From: Phylloscopus collybita | Taxonomy: Eukaryota > Chordata > Aves > Passeriformes > Phylloscopidae | DNA length: 64,000 nucleotides | Assembly: GCA_027886175.1 (NCBI GenBank) | Contig: JAJNNQ010000011.1 | Span: forward strand, 2,976,001 to 3,040,000 | Reading direction: 5' to 3' | Shown: piece by piece, positions 30,264-41,373 of the stretch | Layout: every line of letters starts with the position of its first letter | Position numbering within the stretch: the first letter of the stretch is position 1 | Made by a program: the position numbers and the translations under genes | Notes under the pieces: generated by a model | What the model was told of the DNA's origin: nothing | What the model saw: the letters and a program-made list of their open reading frames with translations, nothing else | Database searches by the model: none

Positions 30264-31167
30264 CCCTCTGTACTTGGTTACCCGCAAGAAGAATGATTTC
30301 CACTGGGGCCCTGAACAGCAGCAAGCCTTTGCCCAGATCAAGCAGGAGATCTTGGCCGCCTACGAAGGAGTTCAAGCCGCCTCGGAGGTGATTGGCACGG
30401 AAGCACAACTCCTCCTGGCACCCCGACTACCGGTGCTGGGATGGATGTTTAAAGGAAAGGTTCCCTCCACCCACCATGCCACCGATGCTACCTGGAGCAA
30501 GTGGATTGGTGTCATGACACAACGCGCCCGAGTTGGGAGACTGAATCGCCCTGGAATTTTAGAGGTAATTACAAACTGGCCCGAAGGTGAAAGTTTCAGT
30601 GTGGCAGATGAAGAACAAGAACCAGTGACCCGGGTGGAGGAAGCTCCGCCATACAACCATCTGCCAGCAGAGGAAGCACGTTACGCTTTATTCACCGACG
30701 GTTCCTGCCGTGTCATAGGGATGAGTCGGAGGTGGAAAGCAGCTGTATGGAGCCCCACACGACAGGTCACAGAGGCCACTGAAGGAGAGGGTGGATCCAG
30801 TCAATATGCTGAACTCAAGGCCATTCAACTGGCCCTAGATATTGCAGAGAGGGAAAAGTGGCCAAGGCTCTATTTGTATACTGATTCGTGGATGATAGCC
30901 AATGCTCTGTGGGGATGGCTGAAGAAATGGAAAGAGGCGAACTGGCAGCGTAGAGGCAAACCAGTTTGGGCTGCTGAAGAATGGAAAGATATTGCTGCCC
31001 GGTTAGAGAACCTACTTGTGAAGATTCGCCATGTAGATGCCCATGTCCCCAGAAGCAGAGCTAATGAGGAGCAGCAAAACAATCAGCAGGTAGATCAAGC
31101 TGCAAAGATTGGGGAGTTAAAAATAGATCTTGACTGGGAGCACAAGGGAGAGTTGTTCCTAGCATGA
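30264..31167 (+). pseudogene. ERVL pol continued: RT end and RNase H
   Basis: Continues the ERVL polymerase after the insertion (YLVTRKKNDFHWGPEQQQAF). RNase H motifs are YALFTDGSCR near 30680, AELKAIQLALD and LYLYTDSWMIAN, followed by VRHVDAHVPRS-like sequence (IRHVDAHVPRS). In-frame TGA at 31165-31167 stops it; integrase continues in the same frame. Confidence 0.75.
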
Positions 31168-32010
31168 TGGGCCCATGATGCCTCAGGTCACCAAGGTAGA
31201 GATGCCACCTATAAGTGGGCACGAGACCGAGGGGTGGATCTAACCATGGACAGCATTTCTCAAGTTATCCGTGACTGTGAGACGTGCGCTGCCATCAAGC
31301 AAGCCAAGCGGGTGAAGCCCCTCTGGTATGGAGGGTGGTGGTCTAAGTACAAGTATGGGGAGGGCTGGCAGATTGATTACATCACACTGCCTCAAACCCG
31401 CCAAGGCAAGCGCCATCTGCTGACCATGGTAGAAGCCACCACGGGATGGTTGGAAACCTACCCTGTGTCCCATGCTACAGCCCGTAACACCATCCTGGGC
31501 CTTGAAAAGCAGGTCCTTTGGAGGCACGGTACGCCCGAGAGAATTGAGTCAGACAATGGGACTCACATTAAAAATAATTTTATTAAAAACTGGGCTAGGG
31601 AACATGGCATTGAGTGGGTGTACCATATCCCCTACCATGCACCAGCTGCAGGTAAAGTGGAGAGGTACAATGGGTTGTTAAAAACCAACCTGAAAGCATT
31701 GGGTGGGGGGTCCTTAAAAAATTGGGAGCAGCATTTAGCAAAGGCCACCTGGTTGGTCAACACCTGAGGCTCCACCAACCGAGCAGGCCCTGCCCAGGCT
31801 GAACCTCTGCATGCAGTAGATGGGGATAAAGTCCCAGTGGTGCATGTTCGGGGTTTGTTAGGAAAGACAGTGTGGATTAAGTCTGCTACATGTACAGACA
31901 AACCCATTCATGGAGTTGTCTTTGCTCAGGGACCAGGTTGTATCTGGTGGATAATGCAAAGAGATGGGACAACACAGTGCATGCCTCAGGAAGATCTGAT
32001 TGTTGGGTGA
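31168..32010 (+). pseudogene. ERVL integrase
   Basis: Same frame after TGA 31165. Zinc-ligand Cys pair is in DCETCAAIKQ; catalytic motifs are WQIDYITLP, ESDNGTHIK and GKVERYNGLL, so all three acidic residues survive. A second in-frame TGA at 31765-31767 (ACC TGA GGC, a decayed CGA) precedes the C-terminal domain (LLGKTVWIKSATCTDKPI), which ends at TGA 32008-32010. No env follows, as expected for ERVL. Confidence 0.75.
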
Positions 32011-32858
32011 TAATCATATGTAACCATCACTGTTTGCTGGCTCTGGGAGAGGGGAGGGGGGGAGAGTTTTCCCTCGGAGTTCTCCTCCCAAGTTGGCCTT
32101 AAACCATCACAACTTTTTGGTGGCCCGTACGGGAAGGGGGCAGAGAGAGTGGAAAAAACCCTGCACTGGTTGTATTTCTTGTTGCAAGTACTTTGTATTG
32201 GTATAAAGCAATTAGTAGCTATGTTGTTTGAATTCTTGTCTGTCGGGGCGGGAACCTTAATGTGTTTTGGGTCCCTGGGCTTCTTTGAGGTCCTAATACC
32301 TTTGTGGTCCCTAGGTTTATTCTCATATCCGGAAATAGCCCCGGTATTGTCGCTAATATGTAGTTCTTACCGCAGAGGGACATGAACTAGAGTAGCTATT
32401 GGCCTTGGCTTGGTGATAATGATTTGTAGGAAGTTTATAAAGGTGCTGGAATCTACTCCAGGTATATATAGTTCATGGTTATGGTTATTTACCCTGTTTG
32501 CTGGATGTCACAGCCATGATTTGTAACTTAAACCATACAAATACGAAATAGAAGGAAATGTATACGTGAGAGGGTAAGAGCAAGTGCTGAAGGTACGAGC
32601 AAGTGCTGGAGGTATGGGTAAGTGGTATTGAAGGTATGAGTAAGTGGAAGAGGGAGTTTTGGGTGAGCAAAATAAGAGAATGGAGAATCCTGTAGCTCTG
32701 CCTGGGGCCTGGATTCAGTGGCTTGGTGTGGGACGTAACAGGGATATGATGGGTATTGCACTTTGTGGGGAGAATGAATGGACATTTTATAAATGCTTGA
32801 TGCAGAATGTATACTGGCTTTGGTCATATGCTGACGATATGGGGATATGGGGTGGTAA
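32011..32858 (+). mobile_element. Truncated LTR end plus second ERVL leader
   Basis: About 32043-32111 matches the last 70 bp of the LTR at 32859-33481 (GTTTTCCCTC, CCTTAAACCATCACA). It is followed by a primer-binding-like TTTTTGGTGGCCCGTACGGG and a leader homologous to 18770-18930. No gag follows; another LTR starts at 32859. This is the residue of a tandem or recombined provirus. Confidence 0.55.
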
Positions 32859-33481
32859 TGTCCTGGGTTGACATTTCCTACACTGTATCCCCAGTCGTCT
32901 GTTTGGTTTATGTTGGATCTGAGAGTAACGGGGAGAAAGTGCACAGTTTGTTTTCAGGAATCGCACAGACTGGCCTTGAGAACGTGAGTCACTGGTGCAG
33001 AGATGCAGTTTTTTTTCCTTGCAGCTCTCACTTTCACTTTGCTTTGCCTGTAGCTAGTTTAGCTTAGTTAGGGCTGAAAAGCTTTGCAATTTTTTTTTCT
33101 TTCTTTTTTTCCTTTTTCTTTTTTCCTTTTCTTTCCACCTGTTTTTTTGGATCAGTTCAAACCTCCCCCACTGAGGACCCGGAGGGCACCGGGGGAGCTG
33201 ACACCTGGACCCACTAGAAGCTACCCTTCGCAGCAACATCCACCACTGCTGAAAAGAACCGAGAGCAGAGACCATCTACAAGAGGGACTTTGCTTTCCAT
33301 AATTCATCATCTGGTATTGTTTGATCTATTGTGCTGGGGGAGTGTTTTGCTGGTTTAATAAACAGGTTTCTTTCCACTTTCTCTCTCTCTGATGAGTTTT
33401 CTCCTGAACCGGCTGGGAGAGAGGAGGGGGGGAGGGTTTTCCCTCCGAGTTCTCCTCCCAAATTGGCCTTAAACCATCACA
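32859..33481 (+). repeat. ERVL LTR, TGTCCTGGG family
   Basis: TGTCCTGGGTTGACATTT to TTAAACCATCACA, 623 bp, with a T-rich middle and polyadenylation signal in GTTTAATAAACAGG near 33355. A minus-strand solo copy is at 55814-56488, and a decayed piece at 11495-11923. Confidence 0.7.
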
Positions 33482-33528
33482 CTAAATTTGTCTGTGAAAT
33501 GGGAAAGTTGGGGAAACACCAAGAAAAC

Positions 33529-34058
33529 TGTTAATTATATGAGATTTATTGCCAAAATGTTCAAACTTGGTATTTGTTTATATAATACAAGCTCAGTACG
33601 CATGTGTAACTAAAGAGGTAACTTAATATGCATGAGCAATAAGAAAGGTTATTCAAAGGACACGTGATGAAGAGGATGAGCCTTCCTCTGGAGACCCCCA
33701 AAAAGTAGAACGACCCCCTAAAAGAGAAGATGAAGCATGCATAGTAAAGGTGGTGATGCAAACAAGTGATGCAAATCTTACGAATTCGAAAATAGGAGGA
33801 GATGGGTGGTGGCACACATTGGCTCACACTATAAAGGGACCAGCCCGAGGTTATTTCGTTTGTACGTGACGTGGGATTCCAAGGTCCTGCTCCGTACCCC
33901 ACGGTTTATATTTTTGCTTATGCATTATTAACCGAACCAATTTATTTTGTATATTGTATTCAATTTTGTATAATCAAGCTGCTTAATTAAGATTGCTGCT
34001 ACATTTAAATTTTGTTTGGCTTTTAATTATTGGATAATTGGGCAGCACATTTATAACA
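33529..34058 (+). mobile_element. LTR, TGTTAATT family, second copy
   Basis: Begins TGTTAATTATATGAGATT and ends TTATAACA, preceded by the purine tract GGGAAAGTTGGGGAAAC, like 2684-3169. It contains an AATATGCATGAGCAATAAG segment and a promoter-like CTATAAAGGG near 33828. Confidence 0.65.
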
Positions 34059-34792
34059 CTAGTCTGTTTGCAAGGCTGTTGTTTGAAGCTTGTTTCGAGC
34101 TCCATTTCTCTCTCAACAATGTCTGTCCAATTCCATGGCATTTCTAAGCCAGCACACTTTATCTCAAGAGTTTGCATACGGATGCATCCTATGTGAGCCT
34201 TCTGTCAGGCTTTGAGAACTCTCTACAAATCCCTTTCCCACAAAGGACTGCTTATGAGTATTGATGAGGCTGATGCACTCTCAGGGTAGAAAAGGAGGAG
34301 ATGCCATTTTGTGAGGGAGCCTCTGGTGGGCAGAAGGAGCTCCCATCAAACTCCCAGTGCTGTTCCCCCCCTTTGCTTGGAAATTTTCATGGGTTCAAAT
34401 TAAATTTTATTTACTCATTCCTGCCCGAGTTTTGAGCCTTTTACAACAATTTTTGGGACCTCGTCCAGGATATTTCCACCAGTTCCAAGGACCCCTGGGG
34501 GCACTTGTGTGGGGAGGCCAGCCCTGCATATTTTGTCCACCCACCCCAGGCCTCTGGTGGCCCTTGGACCCGAGCTGGATAACTGGGAACGAGGAGAACC
34601 CACAAAGCAAAGGTAAAATTCCCCCGTTTCATTGTTTTTTGTTTGTTTGTTTATTGGTTTTTCCTGTGGTCGTTTTTTTGACATGCACATTGACCCGACA
34701 GGGATGGGCAGGAGAGGTTTGGCCCCTAATCCAGGTGTGGGAGCCGCAGCGCCGGTGGCCTCGCACGGGGCTCGTGCCAGAGTCCATCAGAG
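34059..34792 (+). mobile_element. Class I-like ERV piece: LTR end, primer site, leader
   Basis: An LTR-like 3' end (about 34192-34448, ending TTTTACAACA) is followed by TTGGGACCTCGTCCAGGA at 34453-34470, close to the proline-tRNA primer-binding site of gammaretroviruses. A leader with possible donor AAAG|GTAAAA near 34610 follows. The element is cut at 34793 by a minus-strand LTR; no gag is visible. Confidence 0.5.
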
Positions 34793-35461
34793 TGTTATAA
34801 ATGATGTCAAACAACTAAGTCTATTGAGTTAGCAGCAATCTTAATTGAATAACAATTCCATGGCACATATAAATTAATACAATTTAATAAATATATCCAA
34901 GTATATATATTTGGCAGTAATAATTAAGTATGATTAAGGTTTGGATAAAGCATAAGCAAAACCAACCAGGGTACAGGGAGGGCTTTTCACCCTACCTCAT
35001 GTACAAAACAAAACAATTCTGACTATACTTATATACTATGTACTGATACATATTCATCAGTGTTTCCCATAAATTCCCTCCTATTTCCAGTTTTAAAAAT
35101 CTACATCACTATATTTCATGGTGCCCGCTTCACTTGTTGTCAGGGGGTCTTCTATCTGCTTTGGGTGGTCTTTGGGATGAAGGCTCACAGTCTTCCTCAT
35201 TGTCCTCTGGATGACCTTACAGGTTGCACGTGCATGCTAAGCGTTGGGTTATGTAAGCATTATGTTCCAAAAATATTAGCCTTAAACCATAACTTCAGAT
35301 CTTGTACTTGAAACCGTCCCAGCTTTGTCCATCCCCAGGTTGATTCTGTCTTGGGACAATACGTATCTCAAAACTATATCCCGTATCCTATTTTTACATG
35401 TAACATCTGCAAAAGTGCCCGTCTGCTTTATAATGCTGATTTCCTTTATTGCTTTATAACA
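34793..35461 (-). mobile_element. LTR, minus strand, TGTTATAA ends
   Basis: Plus-strand ends are TGTTATAAATGATGTC and GCTTTATAACA, so it has matched terminal inverted repeats. Internal sequence such as TCTTTGGGATGAAGGCTCA is the reverse of words in the LTR at 2684-3169 (GCCTTCATCCCAAAGAG). The outer limit on the right is uncertain. Confidence 0.5.
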
Positions 35462-35607
35462 ATTATTTTCTAAATAGTTACAATTTAGTTAGCACGAATC
35501 ATTTCCATTTATCACACTGAACGTCCCCAGGGGCGTCAGCCCAGGAATTCCCATCAGGATTTGGGACAATTTCAATCAAAATTCTCGGAAAATTCCCCCA
35601 ATTTATC

Positions 35608-36964
35608 TCAAATCCTGCGCAGTGAGGGAGAGGGGACAAGTGACACCGGTGATGTTCCCAATGATGACATCATCCTGGTGACATCAGTGACATCACTGTC
35701 CCCCAGCAGCCTCGGGATGTCCTCGATGGCTCTTTGGCACCGCTCGGCCACCGCACGGCCACGGGTGCCACCAGGGCCACCGGAGCCGCCATAGACACCG
35801 AAGAGGAGGTTGACAATGTCCTCAATTATCCCCAGCAGGTGACACCTTATGAGGCAGGAGCTGGCCTCCCACAGCCGCTCAGCCTTAGCCACTGTGGCCA
35901 CCAAGGTGTGGGGGACATTGAGGGACACCCCCTTTGTCCCCTCCAGGGTGGCCTCGATGTCCACGAGCAGGTCATGCAGCTCCAAGGGGAGAAGGGATGC
36001 TCTGTCATACGCAACCACCAAGCGCCCCAGCAGCCCCTGGACCACCTTTGCCCGCTGCCCTCTCCTGGCAGCCGCCCCCACCTGCCTGGTGGCCGCCACG
36101 GCCTCTTCCACGGCTTTGGTGGCCGCCGCCACCCGGGCCTCGTGTGCGGCCACCAACAAGGCCGCCTTTCTCTCAGCCAGGGTCACCCGTGGCTGCGGGG
36201 CCGTGGCCACTGACCTGGTGGACAACCCCACGTTGTCCCCAGCTGTCCTCCCGCTGGCAGTCTCGTCCTGCAGGTCCTTGGCCAGGCCAGTGACAGTGGC
36301 CTTGGCGGTGGCCTTGGCGGTGGCCTTGGCTGCCTCCTTCCAGTCATCGAGGAGATTGGCGGCCTCCTCGAGCCGCCAGAACCAGGTGTCTTCGAGCGCG
36401 TCCACCTGCTCCTGCCAGGCTCTGGCTGAGGCTCTCACGTTGGCCCAGTCGCCCCCCGGGGTGGCCAGGGCCTGGCTGAGGGGGGTGACACCGCGCTGGC
36501 GCAGGGAGGTGACACCGCCGTGGTCCAGGGTCTCCCGGAGGCTCCAGGTCAATCTCCTCAGGTCTGCGTGCAGGGACTCTGGGTACAGCACCGGCCACGT
36601 GTCCCTGCGTGGTGCGGTCACGATGGCTGCCAACTCACCCAGGGTGGCCACTATGTCCACCAGTGCCTCCAGCACCTGGGGAGGGGACAGAGGAGGTGGC
36701 AGGGACCTCATGGCCTCCTGGGGTGGCCCCTGTGCCCTCCCAGGGTCCCCTTTGTCCCCTCCTTGGAGAGCTCAGTTGTCCCATCTGTCCCTTTGTCACC
36801 CCCTCGTCCACTCTGCCACTTCCACCCCCCACTGTCCCCCCTGCACCCTCGGTCCCCTCCACCCCTCTGTCACCTCCCCCCTTCCTCCCATGCCCTCCTG
36901 TCCCCTCCTGCCACCCCCACGTGTCCCCCCCGCGCCGCGATTGTGGCACCTTGTGTGGCTCCAT
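35608..36964 (-). CDS. Unknown songbird-type gene family, copy 2
   Basis: Inverted relative of 949-2233. The main exon 36675-35608 follows CCCCTCCCCAG and encodes 355 residues starting VLEALVDIVATLGELAAIV. The candidate exon 1 (ATG GAG CCA CAC AAG at 36964-36950, donor GTGCCA) would add MEPHK in phase. The protein is Ala/Leu/Arg-rich and mostly helical, with a short AKAT repeat (encoded near 36300-36330) and a C-terminal half (LLGRLVVAYDRASLLPLEL and onwards) clearly matching copy 1. A glycine-rich hinge GGSGGPGG precedes the tail. Copy 2 has about 100 extra internal residues and a longer C-terminus. No domain is recognised; no signal peptide or membrane span. The two copies differ widely yet both stay open, which favours a real, fast-evolving gene family. 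Confidence 0.55.
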
Positions 36965-37310
36965 GGCCGCTGGGGACACTCTGGGGACACTCGGGGGGGT
37001 GAACAGGACCTGGTGACAGTGGCAGACACGCAGGGATGTGGCACAGCTGGGAGGAAACAGGAAGAAGTGACATCACTGCCCCCTTATCTTCAGATCAAAG
37101 TCCCCATCTCAGTGCCACCGCCCCATTGTCACCATAGCAATGTCACCAGCCCGGTGTCCCCAGTTTCACCCCAGTGTCCCCACCCCCACTGTCACCCTGC
37201 CAGTGCCACCACCCCAGTGAGCCATCCCAGAGGCACCCCAGTGTCCCCAGTGCAATCTATGGCATCAGCCCAGTGTCCCCAGTCCCCTCCCAGTGTCCTC
37301 ATCCCAGAGT
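36770..37310. repeat. G/C minisatellites upstream of copy 2
   Basis: 36770-36950 is the reverse counterpart of the 1.0-1.4 kb minisatellite (TGTCCCCTCTGCCACC-type units). About 37090-37305 carries irregular repeats of CCCCAGTGTCCCCA. Open frames here are repeat artefacts. Confidence 0.7.
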
Positions 37311-37535
37311 AGGGTAGGTCTGAACTGGTCTGAACTGGTCCATACTGGTCTCTACTGGTTTATACTGGTCCCTACTGGTCTAAACTGGCCTAAAGTGGTC
37401 AGGGCAGGTAGAAATCTCTACTGGTCTGTATATATACATACTGGTCTGAACTGGTTTATACCACTCTATACTGGCCCATACTGGTCCACACTGGTTCACA
37501 CTGCTCTATACTGGTCCACACTGCTCTACACTGGT
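37311..37535 (+). repeat. ACTGGTCYRT decamer minisatellite
   Basis: About twenty imperfect copies of a 10-bp unit such as CTGAACTGGT or CATACTGGTC. It ends exactly where the LTR at 37536 begins, so the element inserted at the edge of, or into, the array. Confidence 0.85.
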
Positions 37536-38282
37536 TGTCACGACCCACTAATGCAGGCGAGTTCGTGATGGTTTGAGTGATCTCAAAGTGCAAAAGATAC
37601 GACAAGGGACAACAACAATTTGCTCAAAAAGCAGTGCACTTTATTGAGTGCACACAGCACTTTATGCAATGGAGGAGAGAGAGAGAGAGAGAAAGAGAGA
37701 GAAAGGGAAAGAGAGAAAGAGAGAGAGAAAAGAGGTACAGCTACTGACGGAGCGACGAAGTCCTCATGGTGCACGCAGACCAATAGACGACGTCTTCTTC
37801 CGTGGGGAGATCTCAGAATTCAGGCCATCTCGAGGGGTCTCTTACAGTCCTTTCCGAAGAACAGGCAGTTGGCCAAGAAGGTGAGCTCAGCATCAGCAGG
37901 TGCGCTGAAACAGAACGAAGCGCTCCGGCGCTGAGAGCAGATGTCCACTCAGGGAACAGTACAGGGCAAATACAGGACAGACCAGTCCAAAACCAGTCTG
38001 CCGTGGAGTGTCCATTGTTTCCACTGGGTTCCCATGGGGATGCATCGGTCCAACGAGTGCATCTGCAGGCAAGGGTTGGCAGACATCCCACCTCAGCCAG
38101 GCCAGAACTCCTGTCTTGGGATCTCCTGTTTTAGTCCCAGTCCTTTTGGAGTCACCAGTCTCCATCCTTGGCGATGATCGTGAGGCAGATGAGGATCTTA
38201 GGGACCGTCTCTTACACCACCCCGTGACTCACGATTGTCGACAGGAGAGCTCCATCAGCAAGATTCTTCTGTAGTGTTGTCA
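37536..38282 (-). mobile_element. LTR of the minus-strand ERV
   Basis: Plus-strand ends are TGTCACGACC and GTGTTGTCA. On the minus strand it carries CTCAATAAAGTGCAC as polyadenylation signal (about 37640). A (GA)n-rich tract at 37671-37735 lies inside. This should be the 3' LTR of the ERV whose env and pol remains lie to the right. Confidence 0.6.
37671..37735 (+). repeat. (GA)n / GAAA purine microsatellite
   Basis: GAGAGAGAGAGAGAAAGAG-type purine run within the LTR; a simple repeat that generates spurious Glu/Arg or Leu/Ser open frames. Confidence 0.9.
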
Positions 38283-41200
38283 CGAAGCCTTCAGGACTCA
38301 TCAACGTTGGTAGCATAACCCAGGAAAGACAGAAACGAGAGAGAGAAAGAAAGCAATAGAGGAGAAGGAAAATCAAATGCAATTAATATAATCACAATGA
38401 TTATTATAACAATTTCCTTTCTCTTTTTCAAAATAATCGTAATCAATCATACAAACAAATCAAACATACAGCAATCACAAAATTAAACATACAAAATCAA
38501 CTCAAAATGTTAAAAGCAATTACAATTTTCAAATAGTCATAATAAATCAAAACAAAGTCAATTTAAATGATATCCAAAGTTTTATAATTCAAGTTACAGA
38601 TGACTCTGGTTCACGTCAATGGCTTTGGGCACATCTATAGGAAAAGGAACACAAATTGTGTGCATTCATTGCAGTGGTCAATCTTGTCAGTCGTTTCATC
38701 ATTTTCCAAATTACCATGTATAAGATTGTCTGTAAAACAAAACCAATCAAAACCAAAATCAAGAGAACAACAATGGGATGACACAATCTGTTCAGGATAC
38801 CTGTAGCAGTAGGTGACCACCTGAAAAGAGTATCCCACCACCTGTGCTCAGTATCCTTTATTACTCTCTCCGAGATGGAATGGATTTCTTTTACATCATG
38901 TCAGACTATCACTAAGGTCTTTTGCCCATCTTCCTTGACTTTTTCTAAAATTCGAATTAAATCTTGGTGGGAAAGCCATTGCTTTACCAAAGTTAGGTCC
39001 ATCCCAATGGGTGTAGGCAGTAATTTGTGTATCAGAGTATAATTGGATTGTATGAGTTGATGAGAAATAACGAACCAAATAAGAAAAATCACATCCAGTA
39101 ATTTTAGTAAAATTGCAAACACAGAAATTTGAATGATTTTTGGTATCTACCAGCATGTCTTCTACAAATATAGCATCACAAGCAGTTCTTAAGCATGCAC
39201 ATCCATGGCCTATGTATATAAGCACTGTTTCAGGAGTTTCATTAGGATGAACCTCAAAATGACAGATGTTTTGTTCTGTGTCCAAACAAATATCTTGAGC
39301 TATGAATCCTTGTTGCCCCTGAGCAATACAAGCTTCCAAGTTAACAGTTTGCCATTTCCCATTTCCCATTAACTTGACAGGCCCATTCTCTATGTTCTAA
39401 AGGATAGAGAACAGCTCTGTCATGGTTCAATCCCAAGGCAATGATAGGGAATATCAAATGCACTGAGGCATTATGTATGGCTAACACAAAGGCTGTGGCT
39501 GTGTTTGTAACAGGGTTGTAAGTGAAATTCACTAGTTTCCACCAGGACTGGAATTCTCTTTCAAAATCAGTGGCACTATCCCAGATTATTTTTTGAATTT
39601 CAGTAGGGAAAATACCTTCTTCCCCTTCTCTTATAATTGAAGCAGTAACTGACTGCATCCATATTGAGCCTGGATGCAGCTGACAGCCCAAGAAACATTG
39701 GTTTGTGTAGCACTGAGTGCATCAATTATCAATTTGGAATAGTTTATATTTATTTTCTCCCAATTTGGTAATGCGTTTGATAACAGCCACTGATGGGTTC
39801 CCAAGGCTGTTAGGGATGACTGCAATGGTTGTTGTAATTTGGCCAAATCTCTAGTCGTGGCAGTCAATTTATTCATCAGTACCTCTGAATCAATGCTATT
39901 TAGAATTCCCAGTCCTGTTCCCGGAACACCAGTGACATCTCTTGGCATTGGCACCTTCGAAGGGGTACACCTCTGCAGCCAGGTAGTCCATCCTTCAAAG
40001 GAGGTTTGTAGGAAAGGTGAGCAGGCTGGCTGTATTTCTGAAACATTGTTTTGCATTAGTAGCTTAACCTTTTTAAGAGACCACGATGGATTAGACATTA
40101 TTTGTACTTGGCCTGTTTTCCTAATAATGTATGATCCAACACCATAAATGTTTGGGCTAAGAACCACAGGTGGTTGTGCTTGACTAGTGGTAGGGGTCAT
40201 AACGGATTCTGTTATGGTGTTTATTTTGAACTTAAAAGAAAGCCCTTTATCATTACGAGCCCAGAGACAAACTACTTTCACAGTTTGTGTTAATGTAAGG
40301 TTATGCCAGCATTCTTGTGTGTTCAAATGTGCACAGATTTCTTCATTCTCATGTGTCTTATTTATCTTAACATTAATCGTGCTTGCTTTTATATAGGTGG
40401 TTCCATTAATCATTTGACATTCTATTTTAATTTTTTCTCCTATTACCCCTTGAAGTTGCCAAGTTCCTTGCTTTTCCCATTCTTGCCTGGTATATATTTG
40501 ATCTCCATACATAACAACAGTTGATAGGTTTAGGTTCTTTATCTCATCATAGTTTCCCATGTATCCAGTAAATTGAACAAAAGCTTGGGACCAGGGCCAT
40601 TCAGTGTTATATTCTCTTTCTTTTAGGAGTACAGTCACTGTATGTGATGTAGGCCTTGCTACAGTGTCTATTTTAAATCTATGAATTAGGCCTTTCAAAA
40701 TTGATTGATTTGCTGGATTATTATACCAACTGCATGTTACCTAAGTCAGTTTGGTTACGGTGAAATTATACCAGCAGTCAGATGCAAATTCATGATCACA
40801 TTCCTTTGTGATTGCGACATTGTCGGTTCTTAGGCTCAGGAGGTGGTTACCAATATACTCTTGTTGACAACACAATTCTAAGGGTGTTTGTTTGGCACAC
40901 GTCCATCTCTTTGTGGGACAAACTTCTGCTGAAATGTTGGGGTGAGAATCGCTTTTCCCATCTGGTTCTAGAAAATTACCAGCGATTCTAATGGTGGAAG
41001 CCTTTCCATAAAGGGACTAGTCTACTTTTCTGCATCCTATATTTATTTTTTCACCAATTGTTCCGGTTAAAGTTCCAATCCACTCCCTCGGATCCCACTC
41101 CCATTCATTTGAGCAGTATACCTTCAGAGCTGTGCAGCACCACTGCTGGGTGGTGATCTCTGGGATATGTTCCTAGAATATGAGTGTACCTGATGGTGGC

Positions 41201-41344
41201 TTCAGAGCACGGCCATTCAGCTGGGTTTTGGCCATGGTGTTGTGGTAGGATACAGAAAAGTATCACTAGTCCTATCATGGTTGTGTAGTTTTCATGTCCC
41301 ATGGAGTTCTCCTGTAAACAGGAAACACAACAGTCTGCCAACAA
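38283..41344 (-). pseudogene. env remains of the minus-strand ERV
   Basis: Envelope pieces in several frames: 41344-41105 (start with signal-like TTMIGLVILFCIL), 40698-39631 (longest, 355 residues, with many N-x-S/T sites and Cys), 39691-39341 and 39369-38896 (Cys-rich, DSDTQ-like ectodomain sequence). At least three frameshifts or stops separate them, so no glycoprotein can be made. 38283-38890 is AT-rich with no gene. The lineage is not certain; from the linked pol I favour a class I-like ERV. Confidence 0.65.
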
Positions 41345-41373
41345 GAGGCAGAAGATTAGAATTTAGAGTGTAC

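Larger units (their letters stand above)
18122..33481 (+). mobile_element. ERVL-type endogenous retrovirus, decayed and split
   Basis: Class III-like provirus: 5' LTR 18122-18644, gag 19182-20705, protease/RT from 20760, a break by another provirus (21946-30263), then RNase H, integrase and LTR-like ends at 32043-32111 and 32859-33481. The YIDD polymerase motif and the absence of any env after integrase fit ERVL. At least four in-frame stops inactivate it. The left end abuts the MHC class II gene's intron 1. I see no target duplication (CCCCC on the left, CTAAA on the right), and the two outer LTRs are only distantly alike, so the right end is probably rearranged. Confidence 0.7.

Noticed and set aside
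37583..37884. Ser/Leu- and Glu/Arg-repeat proteins
   Set aside because: Products of a GA microsatellite inside an LTR.
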